A DNA stretch of 64,000 bases from JAXHUM01 sp034189325 (GCA_034189325.1 JAXHUM010000077.1:57334-121333), one strand, 5' to 3'. Positions 17,469 through 26,521 are shown, numbered from the stretch's first letter. Notes: generated from the letters alone by a model not told the origin. Made by a program: numbers and translations.

Positions 17469-18523
17469 CTTCCCTCAATATAGTTCGTGATCCGTTCCAT
17501 TTCGAATTGTTCTGTCTCTAGGATCGAATGACCGAAATCGAGTAGCTTTCTCTTAGTCTCATTCCTGTCATCAGGATAGAATTTCGGGTTGACGATGACA
17601 AGAATTCTGAACGCAAAAAAGGGTTGTATCACGCGGAATATGCCTCGGTCTTTGCTGTTTTCCATATAGGATTTGATGAATTCTCTAAAAAGATCAGCAA
17701 AAGACCCCCTAAAGGTACCGGTCTCTTTGAGCGAATAGTGGATATAATTGATACCCAGACATGAAACATCGTCGGCCGCCTCTCCCCATGAACCTCTTGA
17801 CCGGTCGAGAAGGGTGAACTCATCCCCCTCAAACCATATGTTTCCGGGATGATAATCCCCGTGGACCCTGCACAGTCTTTCGTTTTTATCCCTGATTCTT
17901 CCCCACCACTTAAGGCATTTTCCAGCATATTCAACAAGCTCGGAATCTGTGGTGAATTCGACCGGATCATAAGTATCGATAAGACCCATAATACACTCAC
18001 CATGGCCTATAAGATCACGTATCCTCCTTCTGTAAAGGGACTTGGCGTTTTCACCTTGGTATGCTTCAGCATGGATTTGAGCGAGGAAGTGGCCGAGCAT
18101 CTGCGCCCTTTTTCTATCAACCTCCGTGAGCCTACCCCGTTTTAGAATCATAGTCAGATCTTTGAAATAGGACGTTCCCTTGGCCTCACTCATAAAGATA
18201 TAGAACTCTCGGGCCTCCTTGAGGGATATGAATCTGTCCGGGGTTTCCCCCACCACATCTATTGCCCTTATATGCTTTTCCATCCTATTATAGTTGGCAT
18301 TGGCAAGGAGTAAGACCTGCGCCCTGTCTGAATAGTGATCATGGCCAAAGCCGGATGGGAAGAGAGTTTTCATGATAAGACGTTTTTCTTCAAAGGCGGT
18401 CCTCAATTTTATGAGATATGCAATCCCATGCATTCCTTGGCCGAGACGCTCCATTGCCGTCAGTTCTGTATCCTGACCAAAGTATTCTCTTAGATACTTC
18501 TCCACTTTAGAATTGATGTCCAT
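17465..18523 (-). CDS. aminoglycoside phosphotransferase-fold kinase (APH family)
   Basis: 352 residues with the protein-kinase-like APH fold. The catalytic loop is RVHGDYHPGNIWF; the Mg-binding segment after it reads LLDRSRGSWGEA, so the Asp is kept but the usual DFG/DWE neighbour is Arg. The ATP-binding lobe is RLGQGMHGIAYLIK. Substrates of such proteins are small hydroxylated molecules; resistance is not implied. Translationally coupled to the P-loop kinase downstream. The ATG at 18523 follows GGGGG at good spacing and is preferred over an adjacent TTG. Confidence 0.75.
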   Translation of the reverse strand: MDINSKVEKYLREYFGQDTELTAMERLGQGMHGIAYLIKLRTAFEEKRLIMKTLFPSGFGHDHYSDRAQVLLLANANYNRMEKHIRAIDVVGETPDRFISLKEAREFYIFMSEAKGTSYFKDLTMILKRGRLTEVDRKRAQMLGHFLAQIHAEAYQGENAKSLYRRRIRDLIGHGECIMGLIDTYDPVEFTTDSELVEYAGKCLKWWGRIRDKNERLCRVHGDYHPGNIWFEGDEFTLLDRSRGSWGEAADDVSCLGINYIHYSLKETGTFRGSFADLFREFIKSYMENSKDRGIFRVIQPFFAFRILVIVNPKFYPDDRNETKRKLLDFGHSILETEQFEMERITNYIEGR

Positions 18524-18544
18524 CAATAGCCCCCATTCACCGGG

Positions 18545-19663
18545 TCATACATTTTTGTTTCCACCTGCCTCCTGTTTCTTAGGTAGGACCACATTAAAAA
18601 TCGTTCCCTTGCCTAATTCGCTTTCCGCAAAAATCTTTCCGCCATGGGCGTCCACAATAGTCTTTACCGCTGCCAATCCTAAACCAAAACCTTCCGTCTC
18701 CCTTCCTGTCTGTTCTTGATGAAAGGAGTCAAAAATATATGGAAGTCGGTCTCTTTCTATGCCGATCCCTTCGTCGTTCACCTTGACCATCACCCCATCA
18801 GGAGTTTCGTGGGTCGCTACGGTGATGGTTCCTTTTTTGTTTGAGAATTTGATGGCGTTGTCTAGAAGATTCGTAAAAACTCTACGTAACTGGCCCGCAT
18901 CCGCCTCGATAACCGGCAGTTCCTCTTCATTTTCCAGCACCAGCTCGATGCCCGATTGGGATGCTTTCAGCCAATAGATATCCATTAGTTCCATTAATTC
19001 CTTGTCGAGGGAGGTGGCGCTGAAGTTTAATTTCAGTTTTCCTGTCTGCAACCTGGAAAATTCCAGAAAATTGTTGATCAGGGATTCAAGTTTTCCTGAT
19101 TCGTTTTTGATAATATTGAGATATTTTTCGACCCTTTTTTCGTCCTTCCAACTTCCTTTTTTTAGAAGTCGAAGGGCAAAGCCTCCGATAATGGTGAGAG
19201 ATGATTTCATGTCATGGGCGAACATCGACACGATATTCTCCTTTTCCCGTTCTAATTTTCTTAAACGGGAAATGTCCTGAAAGGCCTCTACACCACCGAT
19301 AAGGGACCCTTTATCATCAAATAGACCAGCCGTACTCATCCTGATTGGAATCGTTTCTCCACACTTGGTCACAATTCTTGTTGTTGCCAAAGAGATAGGC
19401 TTATGACCATTGAGGACAGTCATTAACGGGCAATGAGCATCGCACATGCCTCCGTGAAGTATCGTTCCGCAATATTGTCCCAAAGACTCTTCTGAAGAGT
19501 AGCCGGTTATCCTTTCAGCCCATGGATTGAAGCCGGTTATCTTTCTATCGGCGTTAACCGTAATAACCCCGGTAGGAAGGCTGTCGATGATAAATCTGTA
19601 GAATGCCAGATCAGAGGAATATTCACCCTTTCCACTCACCAAACCTGAATTTTTGTCGGCCAT
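18545..19663 (-). CDS. PAS domain sensor histidine kinase
   Basis: 372 residues, no membrane segment: PAS domain (about 20-135), HisKA with FAHDMKSSLT (phospho-acceptor His150) and HATPase_c with N-box NLLDNAIKFSN, G1 VNDEGIGIE and G2 FGLGLAAVK. The PAS domain contains Cys65, Cys74 and Cys78 (C-x8-C-x3-C), a pattern found in some metal- or redox-sensing PAS domains. GGGAGGAT precedes the start. No response regulator adjoins it, so it is an orphan kinase. Its direction is shared with the two kinase-like genes downstream. Confidence 0.88.
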   Translation of the reverse strand: MADKNSGLVSGKGEYSSDLAFYRFIIDSLPTGVITVNADRKITGFNPWAERITGYSSEESLGQYCGTILHGGMCDAHCPLMTVLNGHKPISLATTRIVTKCGETIPIRMSTAGLFDDKGSLIGGVEAFQDISRLRKLEREKENIVSMFAHDMKSSLTIIGGFALRLLKKGSWKDEKRVEKYLNIIKNESGKLESLINNFLEFSRLQTGKLKLNFSATSLDKELMELMDIYWLKASQSGIELVLENEEELPVIEADAGQLRRVFTNLLDNAIKFSNKKGTITVATHETPDGVMVKVNDEGIGIERDRLPYIFDSFHQEQTGRETEGFGLGLAAVKTIVDAHGGKIFAESELGKGTIFNVVLPKKQEAGGNKNV

Positions 19664-19743
19664 GAGATATCCTCCCTATAATCGGTTTGACATTCAATTT
19701 CTATATGAATGGATCGCTCAGCTGACAGTTGATCGTTCAACGA

Positions 19744-20787
19744 TCAGAGTCCAAGGACAAAAAACAGGCCTCCGATGGCCAGTCCAAAAGAGAAGTTGAA
19801 AATCTTTATAAGCGCGGCATCCTTGAGACTGTATGAGAGGAGAGGGAGCATGCCATGCCCGTCCTGCACAAATGAAACGGTCAATAGTACGGAAAAGGGT
19901 ATAAGATCCTGTGCATACATCATCACAAATATAAGGTGCGGCCCTGATTCGGGAATAATTCCCATTAAGCCGGCTATAAGCAATACCCAAAGCATGTGCT
20001 CCCTGACAAAACTATCCAGATTCCAAAAGGCCAGACCCCAATGTACGAAAAGAAGCGCCCCGAAACTCCACAAGAAAATCTGGAACAGATGCTTCTTTAT
20101 AATGTGGTCCCAGATATGGGATTCAAGATAATGTTCCGAGCAAATCATAATAATGTATAATGTGCAAAGTGAAAGACATACAAAGGTGATGCGCTTCCAG
20201 TCCCATATGGAGGGACCTAAATTTCCTGTTGCTATTAATGCCATAAAAGAGACTGTCATTAGAATAAGGAGAAAGCGTGTAAAGGAAATGGAGTGAAAAT
20301 TTTCAGGAAAATTTGAAGGCCAAAAAATATCGCTGATTTTTTCCTGATCACCCATATCGGACTGACATACATCACAACGGGCATCAAGGCATGATTCGCA
20401 AGGTCTAAATCTTGTAAGAGTGATAATCTTGTCACTTATCCAGGCAAAAAGAGTACCGAATATAAAAAGGATTCCGAAAAGGGCCAGGGCCGTGCCGGGA
20501 AACTCCGTGAGCATCACAAATGCCTCATCCCCGGATGTGGCGATCATTCCGCCTACTATGGCGCCAAACGAGATCATACCGTGGACGTAGAGGCTGACGT
20601 TCATGAAGGCGCCAAGACAACCAGGTGTGGAGCCCAGAAAAGAGGCCAAGGTATATTGTCTCCAGCGACCTCCTTTGATGATGTTGGAGACATTTCCCTT
20701 GGTGGCCACATCGATGAAATCGACCAAAAGCATCATCACAAAAACGAAAAAGCTTATCATAAAGGCATGCTTGAAGATAGTTTCCAT
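19744..20787 (-). CDS. putative 10-TM permease, ArsP_2/heavy-metal exporter family
   Basis: About 347 residues with roughly ten hydrophobic segments. FLGSTPGCLGAF and GLMGIIPESGPHLIFVMM are paired half-molecule motifs typical of the ArsP_2 (PF11449) permeases annotated as metal or organoarsenical exporters. A central loop carries CESCLDARCDVC, a probable metal-binding cluster. ATG at 20787 (after CAGGAA) is preferred to a TTG at 20829. It lies 97 bases after the zinc-ribbon gene on the same strand. The transported metal cannot be read from sequence. Confidence 0.75.
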   Translation of the reverse strand: METIFKHAFMISFFVFVMMLLVDFIDVATKGNVSNIIKGGRWRQYTLASFLGSTPGCLGAFMNVSLYVHGMISFGAIVGGMIATSGDEAFVMLTEFPGTALALFGILFIFGTLFAWISDKIITLTRFRPCESCLDARCDVCQSDMGDQEKISDIFWPSNFPENFHSISFTRFLLILMTVSFMALIATGNLGPSIWDWKRITFVCLSLCTLYIIMICSEHYLESHIWDHIIKKHLFQIFLWSFGALLFVHWGLAFWNLDSFVREHMLWVLLIAGLMGIIPESGPHLIFVMMYAQDLIPFSVLLTVSFVQDGHGMLPLLSYSLKDAALIKIFNFSFGLAIGGLFFVLGL

Positions 20788-20884
20788 CAACCAAGGTTCC
20801 TGTGCTTCATCTTGACCTTGACCTGCCAAGTAATTCGGCTTGACTACGGATGAGCCAGGATACGGATGGACTCACATTTTGTCA

Positions 20885-21130
20885 CTACAAACGTGGATCG
20901 ATATGTCCTGGTCCACCGCACTCTGGAGTATAACAGGTGACATCGACAAAATCGCACTTCTCACCACATTCGGGGCAAGTATCGGGCGGTTTCCCCGCCG
21001 TAATGAGAAACCCGCATTTTGAACATTTCCAGTAAGTCATTCCACATTGAGGGCAGATATCCCCCTCAAACCTGCCATCGGCAGTGTACCCACAAAAGGC
21101 GCATATCTTTTTACCTTGTTCCTTTTCCAT
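20885..21130 (-). CDS. rubredoxin-like/zinc-ribbon protein
   Basis: 81 residues with eleven cysteines (10, 13, 26, 29, 36, 39, 52, 55, 59, 66, 71). They form three CxxC pairs like rubredoxin knuckles (CAFCGY, CPQCGM, CSKCGF, CPECGE), so one or two Zn or Fe sites are likely. The start follows AAAAGGAGG. It precedes the ArsP_2-type permease, and a CDF efflux gene lies upstream. Possibly a metal chaperone or redox partner; not established. Confidence 0.72.
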   Translation of the reverse strand: MEKEQGKKICAFCGYTADGRFEGDICPQCGMTYWKCSKCGFLITAGKPPDTCPECGEKCDFVDVTCYTPECGGPGHIDPRL

Positions 21131-21228
21131 CTAATAGGCCTCCTTTTAATGATCGATACGTAAATGGAAAAAATAGAGACACATGCTTGTACTACATATG
21201 CTCACCCCATCAATTGTTGTCTGATACT

Positions 21229-21244
21229 GACGACACTTGTCGTC
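21229..21244. promoter_or_regulatory. palindrome upstream of the zinc-ribbon/permease genes
   Basis: GACGACA and TGTCGTC, 7-base perfect inverted arms separated by two bases, about 100 bases upstream of the zinc-ribbon gene on its promoter side. It is placed like an operator and could bind a metal-responsive repressor; no such repressor gene is nearby. Confidence 0.35.
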
Positions 21245-21281
21245 CTCCAGATATTTCCCGGGTAATGCAGTGCTTTACCGC

Positions 21282-22457
21282 TCACCTCGCCATACTCTGC
21301 AAGATATCTTCAAGTGTCCTACCTTCTGTGACGATGATATCGACTCCCGCGTCAGAGAAAACGTAACCGGGGCCACTCCCTTTGAAACCCTTAGGCGAGC
21401 AAACAGTATCCACACCTTTTTTGAGAAGCCATTCACTCACCTTTATCCCTTTTCCTTTCTCCTCCTTTGCAAAAGAATTGAGGCAATATTCATCCGAAAG
21501 GACAGACCCGTCACTGTTTCGAATAGTAATTACTTGAAAATAGGGAGCATCTCCAAAGTGATCTGAAATGCTTCCTTTGTCCTGCCTTAGCGGAATCGCA
21601 TAGGTTGTTGTCTCTTTTTTCTGTGGCTCGTAGTGGATCAAGATATGATCCACATGGGCCACTTGCCGTCTGATCTCTTTTTCGATTCGGCGGCTGATAG
21701 AATGTGCTTTTTCAAGATCTTTGGCTTTGATGACGATATCAGCCTCAATGAATTTGAAGGGGCCCGAGTTCCTTCCCAGAAGGGTATTGATGCATATAAC
21801 TCTAGGTTCTTTCATGATGATCGATTTCACCCTGTCCATGGTCTCGAAATCGATGGACGCATCCAAAAGAACTCGGATGGCATCAATGGATATACTGAGT
21901 CCGGCCTTAAAGACCAAAAAAACGACAACAAGGGCCGCGGCTTTGTCCAGACTCAAACCGAACCAACCCCCCACGAGTCCTGCCATAATGACTGCCGAGG
22001 AGAGCATGTCCGTCCGAATATGTTGGGCGTCGGCTACGAGACTTGGAGATCCGATCTCTTTACCCTTTCTAAGCTCATAGCGCGAAAAAGCAAAGGTAAT
22101 GCCCATCGTCAGAAGCACGCCTCCGATCGTATAGGGGAGATATTCGGTATTGAGAGACGACTGTTGAAAAAAAACCGTCTTGACGATTTCATAGCCCGCC
22201 AAGAATATGAAGGCGGAGGAGAGGAGAGAAACAAAGTTCTCCACCTTGTAAAGGCCATAAGGGAAGTTTTTTGATCTCCTCTTAGATATTTTAATTCCGG
22301 CCAGCACAGTAGCCGATGATATGACATCGGAGAAAGAGTGTATAGCATCGGCCATAAGGGCAACTGATCCGGAAATAAGAAAGAGGAGGGTCTTTATCCC
22401 GACCAGAGATAAGTTGACAACAATGGAATATAAACCAACCTTTTCACTCTGTTTCAT
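21282..22457 (-). CDS. cation diffusion facilitator fused to a NifX-like domain
   Basis: 391 residues. Residues 1-290 form a CDF transporter: six hydrophobic segments with HSFSD in TM2 and DAQHIRTD in TM5, giving the HxxxD/HxxxD site typical of zinc-type CDF proteins, and a cytoplasmic ferredoxin-like domain (VDHILIHYEP). Residues about 295-391 are a dinitrogenase iron-molybdenum cofactor (NifX/NifB-C) type domain (GSISDHFGDAPYFQVITI ... DILQSM). A NifX-like domain on a CDF protein is uncommon and may sense or chaperone metal. The ATG at 22457 is preferred because it leads directly into the conserved first helix. Confidence 0.82.
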   Translation of the reverse strand: MKQSEKVGLYSIVVNLSLVGIKTLLFLISGSVALMADAIHSFSDVISSATVLAGIKISKRRSKNFPYGLYKVENFVSLLSSAFIFLAGYEIVKTVFFQQSSLNTEYLPYTIGGVLLTMGITFAFSRYELRKGKEIGSPSLVADAQHIRTDMLSSAVIMAGLVGGWFGLSLDKAAALVVVFLVFKAGLSISIDAIRVLLDASIDFETMDRVKSIIMKEPRVICINTLLGRNSGPFKFIEADIVIKAKDLEKAHSISRRIEKEIRRQVAHVDHILIHYEPQKKETTTYAIPLRQDKGSISDHFGDAPYFQVITIRNSDGSVLSDEYCLNSFAKEEKGKGIKVSEWLLKKGVDTVCSPKGFKGSGPGYVFSDAGVDIIVTEGRTLEDILQSMAR

Positions 22458-22619
22458 GATCCTGCCATATACTCTTCTGCCTTGAGCCAATAAAATGGAG
22501 ATAGGCATCCAAAAAGCTTCGAGAGGCCAACAGTCCCATCTATCTGAGTCAATAGGTTTTATTGATGGTTATTAGCCATTCTTTTCTCTCTTTTTATCTC
22601 AGGACGCCAAATAGAGGCA

Positions 22620-23456
22620 TTATGGAGAATCAAGTAAAGAGACTTCTTTTACAACTCCGTATATATCCCTAGGACTTTTTTTGTTCAGATAAGCGATCTC
22701 TTTTAAAGTCATTCCCCTTTTTGCCTCAATATTTTTATCGGCAAGTCTTGTTATGATCGATTTTATATCTAAATCATATTCAATGCAGATATCCTCCAGA
22801 GTAAGCTTGCCAAAACCAGGCTTTGGGGTGTCAGAGAGGTGCTCGAGCTTACCATGGATAGTGTCAGGCTTCATAATCAGATAGACCTGTTTGGGGGTAA
22901 GCTTATTTTGTCTGGCAATTTCAATGATAGTCTGTTTTTCGTTTTCGATTCTGATGCCCGCTCTTTTCAAACGTTCAATAGTCTGAGCCGAATTCAGACG
23001 CATCCTGGAAATGAGAGTTTTGAGGCTGGAAAGCTCCGCATGACCATATGGCGGTTCACCATACTTATCTGCTGCGGAATCCTTTATGGATTGACCGATT
23101 TCAATCACAGTGCTGAACGGCGGACTCCCCAAGTATGTACCTCCTATAAAAACAACAAGGATGAAAAGGGAGACATTGAATTCCCATGTGATAACTCTTA
23201 GACGTTTCGATTTATCTTTCAAGTAGGATATCAAAGGCTTGAAGTTATAGTAAACATGAAAACAAATTGAGATGAGGAACAAAACAGCGATATTGATATG
23301 GATGCTTCCCCAATCATCTTTTGACAGACCCCATAAATGCCAGTCAGCCCAATAGGCAACCCTTCCATGAGGAACGATATACAAGATAAAGCCGGTTATG
23401 ATAAGTGTAATAAATGACAGCAACGCTGTCAGAGATACCAGTTTACGGATTTTCAT
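22620..23456 (-). CDS. DUF4405-type membrane protein with C-terminal helical repeats
   Basis: 278 residues. The first 110 contain four hydrophobic segments with histidines (PHGRVAYWADWH, SIHINIAVLFLISICFHVYYN) like cytochrome b561/DUF4405 proteins that bind haem. The C-terminal half is soluble and contains three related segments of about 20 residues (TIIEIARQNKLTPKQVYLIM, TLEDICIEYDLDIKSIITRL, TLKEIAYLNKKSPRDIYGVV). GGGAGG precedes an ATG at 23456. Possibly a membrane redox component; unproven. Confidence 0.68.
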   Translation of the reverse strand: MKIRKLVSLTALLSFITLIITGFILYIVPHGRVAYWADWHLWGLSKDDWGSIHINIAVLFLISICFHVYYNFKPLISYLKDKSKRLRVITWEFNVSLFILVVFIGGTYLGSPPFSTVIEIGQSIKDSAADKYGEPPYGHAELSSLKTLISRMRLNSAQTIERLKRAGIRIENEKQTIIEIARQNKLTPKQVYLIMKPDTIHGKLEHLSDTPKPGFGKLTLEDICIEYDLDIKSIITRLADKNIEAKRGMTLKEIAYLNKKSPRDIYGVVKEVSLLDSP

Positions 23457-23573
23457 AGTTCGAAGGCCTCCCACAAGATCCTTTAAGAGATATTGTGATC
23501 CGTGACGTGCGTCAAGAAGAGAGTCAACGGGGATCTTTTACCCCTGTCCCCCTAAACCGAATGGGTGCCTGCC

Positions 23574-24314
23574 TTACCCGAATTCAATATCGAATTTCTT
23601 CTCTAGTGTTTTGGCAACGATCTCTGCGGCCCATTCCGGCTTTGTTATGTAATCACAGTTGATGACCATATCAAACTCATAGGGAGAGGCATCCTTTTTC
23701 CCATAAGTTTTCTTGAAGAAACTCCTCTGTTCCCTATCGATATGATCCAGCTCGCTCCCAGCCTCTTTTTCGTCAATACCCATAATAGCGGCCAGCCGTC
23801 TGACTCGATATTCCCTTGAACATATAAATCTGACGGCCAATACGTGCTCACGGGGCAACAGTAAATGTATACCTCTCCCTACAAAAATGGTAGGATTTAA
23901 ATTGGCGATAGAATATGCTACACTAAATAAGTGTTTGCTGTAATCGCTCCTTATGAAAGATCTTTCCCCGAAAGCCATGGCGAGAAATTCACGTATTTCG
24001 CCTGGGTAGCGTTCATCAAAAACACTCACGGTTTCTTCTCTCAGTTTTGTCTCACTGGCCATATGTTCCACAATCTGCCGATCAACAACATGATAACCGA
24101 TTTTTTCTGCTAGAATATCAGCTATCTCCAAAGCCCCCACACCTATCTTCCGTGAAAAACAGATCGTTGGCCGGGGTCCCGGCTCTGCCTTTTTCATTTC
24201 CAAGCGCCTTTTATCCCATTCTCGTATAAGATTATCGGCCAACTCAGCGGCACTCGGTCGTGACTTGGCATAAGTCCCCGGTACATATCTTTTGCCTTTT
24301 AAATCGACAGCCAT
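23574..24314 (-). CDS. cytidylate kinase-like family protein
   Basis: 246 residues of the cytidylate kinase-like PF13189 family. The P-loop region is unusual: TICFSRKIGVGALEIADILAEKIG, with SRKIGVGA in place of GxxGSGK. DRQIVEHMA, the Arg-rich LLPREHVLAVRFICSREYRVRRLAAIMGI lid region, and DMVINCDYI near the C-terminus follow. Such proteins occur widely in Desulfobacterota; whether they phosphorylate CMP is not established. AAGGAGG precedes the start. A 21-base palindrome lies about 190 bases upstream. Confidence 0.72.
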   Translation of the reverse strand: MAVDLKGKRYVPGTYAKSRPSAAELADNLIREWDKRRLEMKKAEPGPRPTICFSRKIGVGALEIADILAEKIGYHVVDRQIVEHMASETKLREETVSVFDERYPGEIREFLAMAFGERSFIRSDYSKHLFSVAYSIANLNPTIFVGRGIHLLLPREHVLAVRFICSREYRVRRLAAIMGIDEKEAGSELDHIDREQRSFFKKTYGKKDASPYEFDMVINCDYITKPEWAAEIVAKTLEKKFDIEFG

Positions 24315-24504
24315 ATTAACCTCCTTATCTTTTCGTAATGCGTTTTCTCAATACTCAAATGGAGTACTCTATATCCTTTTTAATCAGCAACGAGTATGCC
24401 AATCGAACATGGATGTATTCTTCATGTGAAACGCTTGATTTATTGTCTTTTTTCGGTTGGAGGAGGTTGAAAGGTGATTTTCTGAGGTATCCAGGACGTC
24501 GACA

Positions 24505-24525
24505 TTCTTTACAGAGTGTAAAGAA
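24505..24525. promoter_or_regulatory. 21-base palindromic operator candidate (copy 1)
   Basis: TTCTTTACA and TGTAAAGAA, perfect 9-base arms with a 3-base centre, lie upstream of the cytidylate-kinase-like gene. The same layout with TTTTTTACA/TGTAAAAAA occurs at 28823-28843 before the HdrD-like gene. Two copies with identical spacing suggest one regulator; its identity is unknown. Confidence 0.55.
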
Positions 24526-24650
24526 GCCAAATCAGAATGGCCTTTCGTGAACGGACAGGTTCGGGGATAAGCATTCCTACACATATGAGATATCTGCCCT
24601 TTATTTACGGTTTGCAGTATTATCGAACTACTGAATCGCGATTCGCGCCT

Positions 24651-24669
24651 GACTGTCGCATGGACAGTC
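24651..24669. terminator. hairpin downstream of the TRAP operon
   Basis: GACTGTC and GACAGTC, 7-base perfect arms around a 5-base loop, about 20 bases beyond the dctM stop. No U-run follows in the direction of dctM transcription, so it is only a possible terminator or 3' stabiliser. Confidence 0.35.
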
Positions 24670-24689
24670 TATATTGAGAAGAAGATCCC

Positions 24690-25985
24690 TTAAGGGATCG
24701 GACTTTGGTAGCCGAAGAAAGTGGGGATTCCCATGATCAAACCCTCCCAGTAGGTGCAGATCAGAAGCACGGCAATGGAGGCGAGTAAAAAGGGGATAAT
24801 GGTTCGTGAGAGATTTTCCAGACGGGTTTGGCTGATAGAGCAGGCAATAAAAAGACATACGCCCACGGGCGGCGTTGTCAGACCGATGACGAGATTGAGG
24901 ACGATGATGACGCCGAAATGAAGGGGGTCTACCCCGATCGCCGTCATGAGGGGGAGGAGAACGGGCGTTAAGATGATGAGTGAGGCGGTTGTCTCCAAAA
25001 AAGTGCCGATGACGAGGAGGAGCAGGTTCATCAGCAGAAGGATGAGGAATTTATTGTCCGTGGCCGTCAGGATAAAAGACGTTACCTGTTGCGGGATTTG
25101 TTCGCTCGCCAGAATCCAGGAAAAGATACTCGCAGTCCCAATGACAAGCATGACAAGAGAGCTTGTGGTTCCTGTTTTGATAAGGATGTGGGGCAGGTCC
25201 TTGAGGCGAATATCGCGGTAAACAACGCCGCTGATGAGCAGGGCGTAGAAAACAGCGATACAGGCGCTCTCCGTGGGTGTGAATACGCCGGAAAATATAC
25301 CGACGAGTATGATCACCGGCATCATCAGTACAAGGGCTGCATCCACGCTTACCTTGAGGGCTTTGCGAATCGTTGGCCGGCGACCCTTTGGAAAACCCCT
25401 CTTCCGTGCGACAAAGGCCACCACGCCGATCTGAAACAGGCCAAGGAGCAGTCCCGGTACGATACCTGCTAGAAAAAGGGACGCAATAGATACTTCCCCC
25501 AAAACCCCATAGATAATAAAGGGGATGGAAGGAGGGATAACAGGACCGATGGTGGAGGAGGTGGCTGTGACCGCCGCTGCAAAATCACTGTCGTATCCCT
25601 CCCGCTTCATAGCTGGGATGAGAATAGACCCGACAGCGCTCGTATCGGCTACGGCGGCCCCTGTGATTCCTGCAAAGACCATACTAATGACGACGTTCAT
25701 GTAGGCCAGGCCGCCTCGGAAAGATCCCACCAGAAGGTTACAAAAGCGGACAAGCCGTTGGGTCATGCCGCCCATGCCCATGATGTTTCCCGCCAGGATA
25801 AAGAAGGGCACGGCCATGAGTACGGGAGTATCCATTCCCGTAAAGATCCGCTGGGCCACGAGCAAAAGCGGCGTCTCCCCTTCCACCAAAAGGGCCGCCA
25901 GGGGTGTGAGCCCCAGCACAAAGGCGATGGGGACGCCTATAATCAAAAAGAAGACAAAAGAAACAATCAGGATAAGAACAACCAT
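24690..25985 (-). CDS. dctM: TRAP transporter large permease (DctM)
   Basis: 431 residues, about 12 hydrophobic segments, DctM family. It carries the family motifs GVPIAFVLGL, GMGGMTQRLVRF, SAVGSILIPAMKREGYDSDFAAAVTATSSTIGPVIPPSIPFI and LTTPPVGVCLFIA. It forms the substrate channel and uses a sodium gradient. GGAAGGGG precedes the start, 9 bases after dctQ. Upstream genes are dctQ, dctP and an HdrD-like gene. Confidence 0.92.
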   Translation of the reverse strand: MVVLILIVSFVFFLIIGVPIAFVLGLTPLAALLVEGETPLLLVAQRIFTGMDTPVLMAVPFFILAGNIMGMGGMTQRLVRFCNLLVGSFRGGLAYMNVVISMVFAGITGAAVADTSAVGSILIPAMKREGYDSDFAAAVTATSSTIGPVIPPSIPFIIYGVLGEVSIASLFLAGIVPGLLLGLFQIGVVAFVARKRGFPKGRRPTIRKALKVSVDAALVLMMPVIILVGIFSGVFTPTESACIAVFYALLISGVVYRDIRLKDLPHILIKTGTTSSLVMLVIGTASIFSWILASEQIPQQVTSFILTATDNKFLILLLMNLLLLVIGTFLETTASLIILTPVLLPLMTAIGVDPLHFGVIIVLNLVIGLTTPPVGVCLFIACSISQTRLENLSRTIIPFLLASIAVLLICTYWEGLIMGIPTFFGYQSPIP

Positions 25986-25996
25986 GGCGCCCCTTC

Positions 25997-26521
25997 CTAT
26001 TCCCCGCCTGGCGGCTCATCTGAGGGGTGCATCAACGCGACGATGATATGAAGGAGCATGATCCCTGAATTGATGGGAAGCGCCAGATAGGGAACCGCCA
26101 TGGGTATACGAAGAGCAGGGCTCGTTTGAAGGCTGGTGACTGAGACAAGGGTGATTCCTCCCCACAATATGACGACCAGAATAAGGGCGACGGAAAGCCT
26201 CGCCGCCTGCACCACAGCACGCTCCACTCTTTTCGGTAGGCGCTCCACCAAAAGGGATACGGCGATATGTTCCCCCCGTTTGAGGGCCACTGAGGCCCCC
26301 AAAAGAGAAGCCCAGACCAGGCAATAGCGAGCGAGCTCCTCGGTCCAGAAAAGGGGCAGAAGGAAGAGATATCGGAAAAGGACTTCCAAGAATACGATGA
26401 CAGCCATGGCTGTGAGAAACAGCACCAGGGCGCCTTCGCACAGACGATTGAGTGCGTTACTTATCCCTTTCACCATACTGCCGATTCTTTGTGGCCGGGG
26501 CATGGAAGAGGGCGGCATCAA
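25997..26521 (-). CDS. dctQ: TRAP transporter small permease (DctQ)
   Basis: 174 residues with four hydrophobic segments and the DctQ features ALVLFLTAMAVIVFLEVLFRYLF (first helix) and WTEELARYCLVWASLLGAS, followed by ALKRGEHIAV. It associates with DctM. The exact start is uncertain because no ribosome site is seen; internal ATGs exist at residues 7 and 16. It begins 9 bases after the dctP stop. Confidence 0.88.
   Translation of the reverse strand: MMPPSSMPRPQRIGSMVKGISNALNRLCEGALVLFLTAMAVIVFLEVLFRYLFLLPLFWTEELARYCLVWASLLGASVALKRGEHIAVSLLVERLPKRVERAVVQAARLSVALILVVILWGGITLVSVTSLQTSPALRIPMAVPYLALPINSGIMLLHIIVALMHPSDEPPGGE

Larger units (their letters stand above)
24315..24689. other. intergenic region with several palindromes
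   Basis: 375 bases between the cytidylate-kinase-like gene and the end of dctM. It holds the 21-base palindrome at 24505-24525 (operator candidate) and, near dctM, three inverted repeats: GAATCGCGATTC at 24632-24643, GACTGTC/GACAGTC at 24651-24669 and GATCCCTTAAGGGATC at 24684-24699. No T-run follows any of them on the minus strand. Confidence 0.5.
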
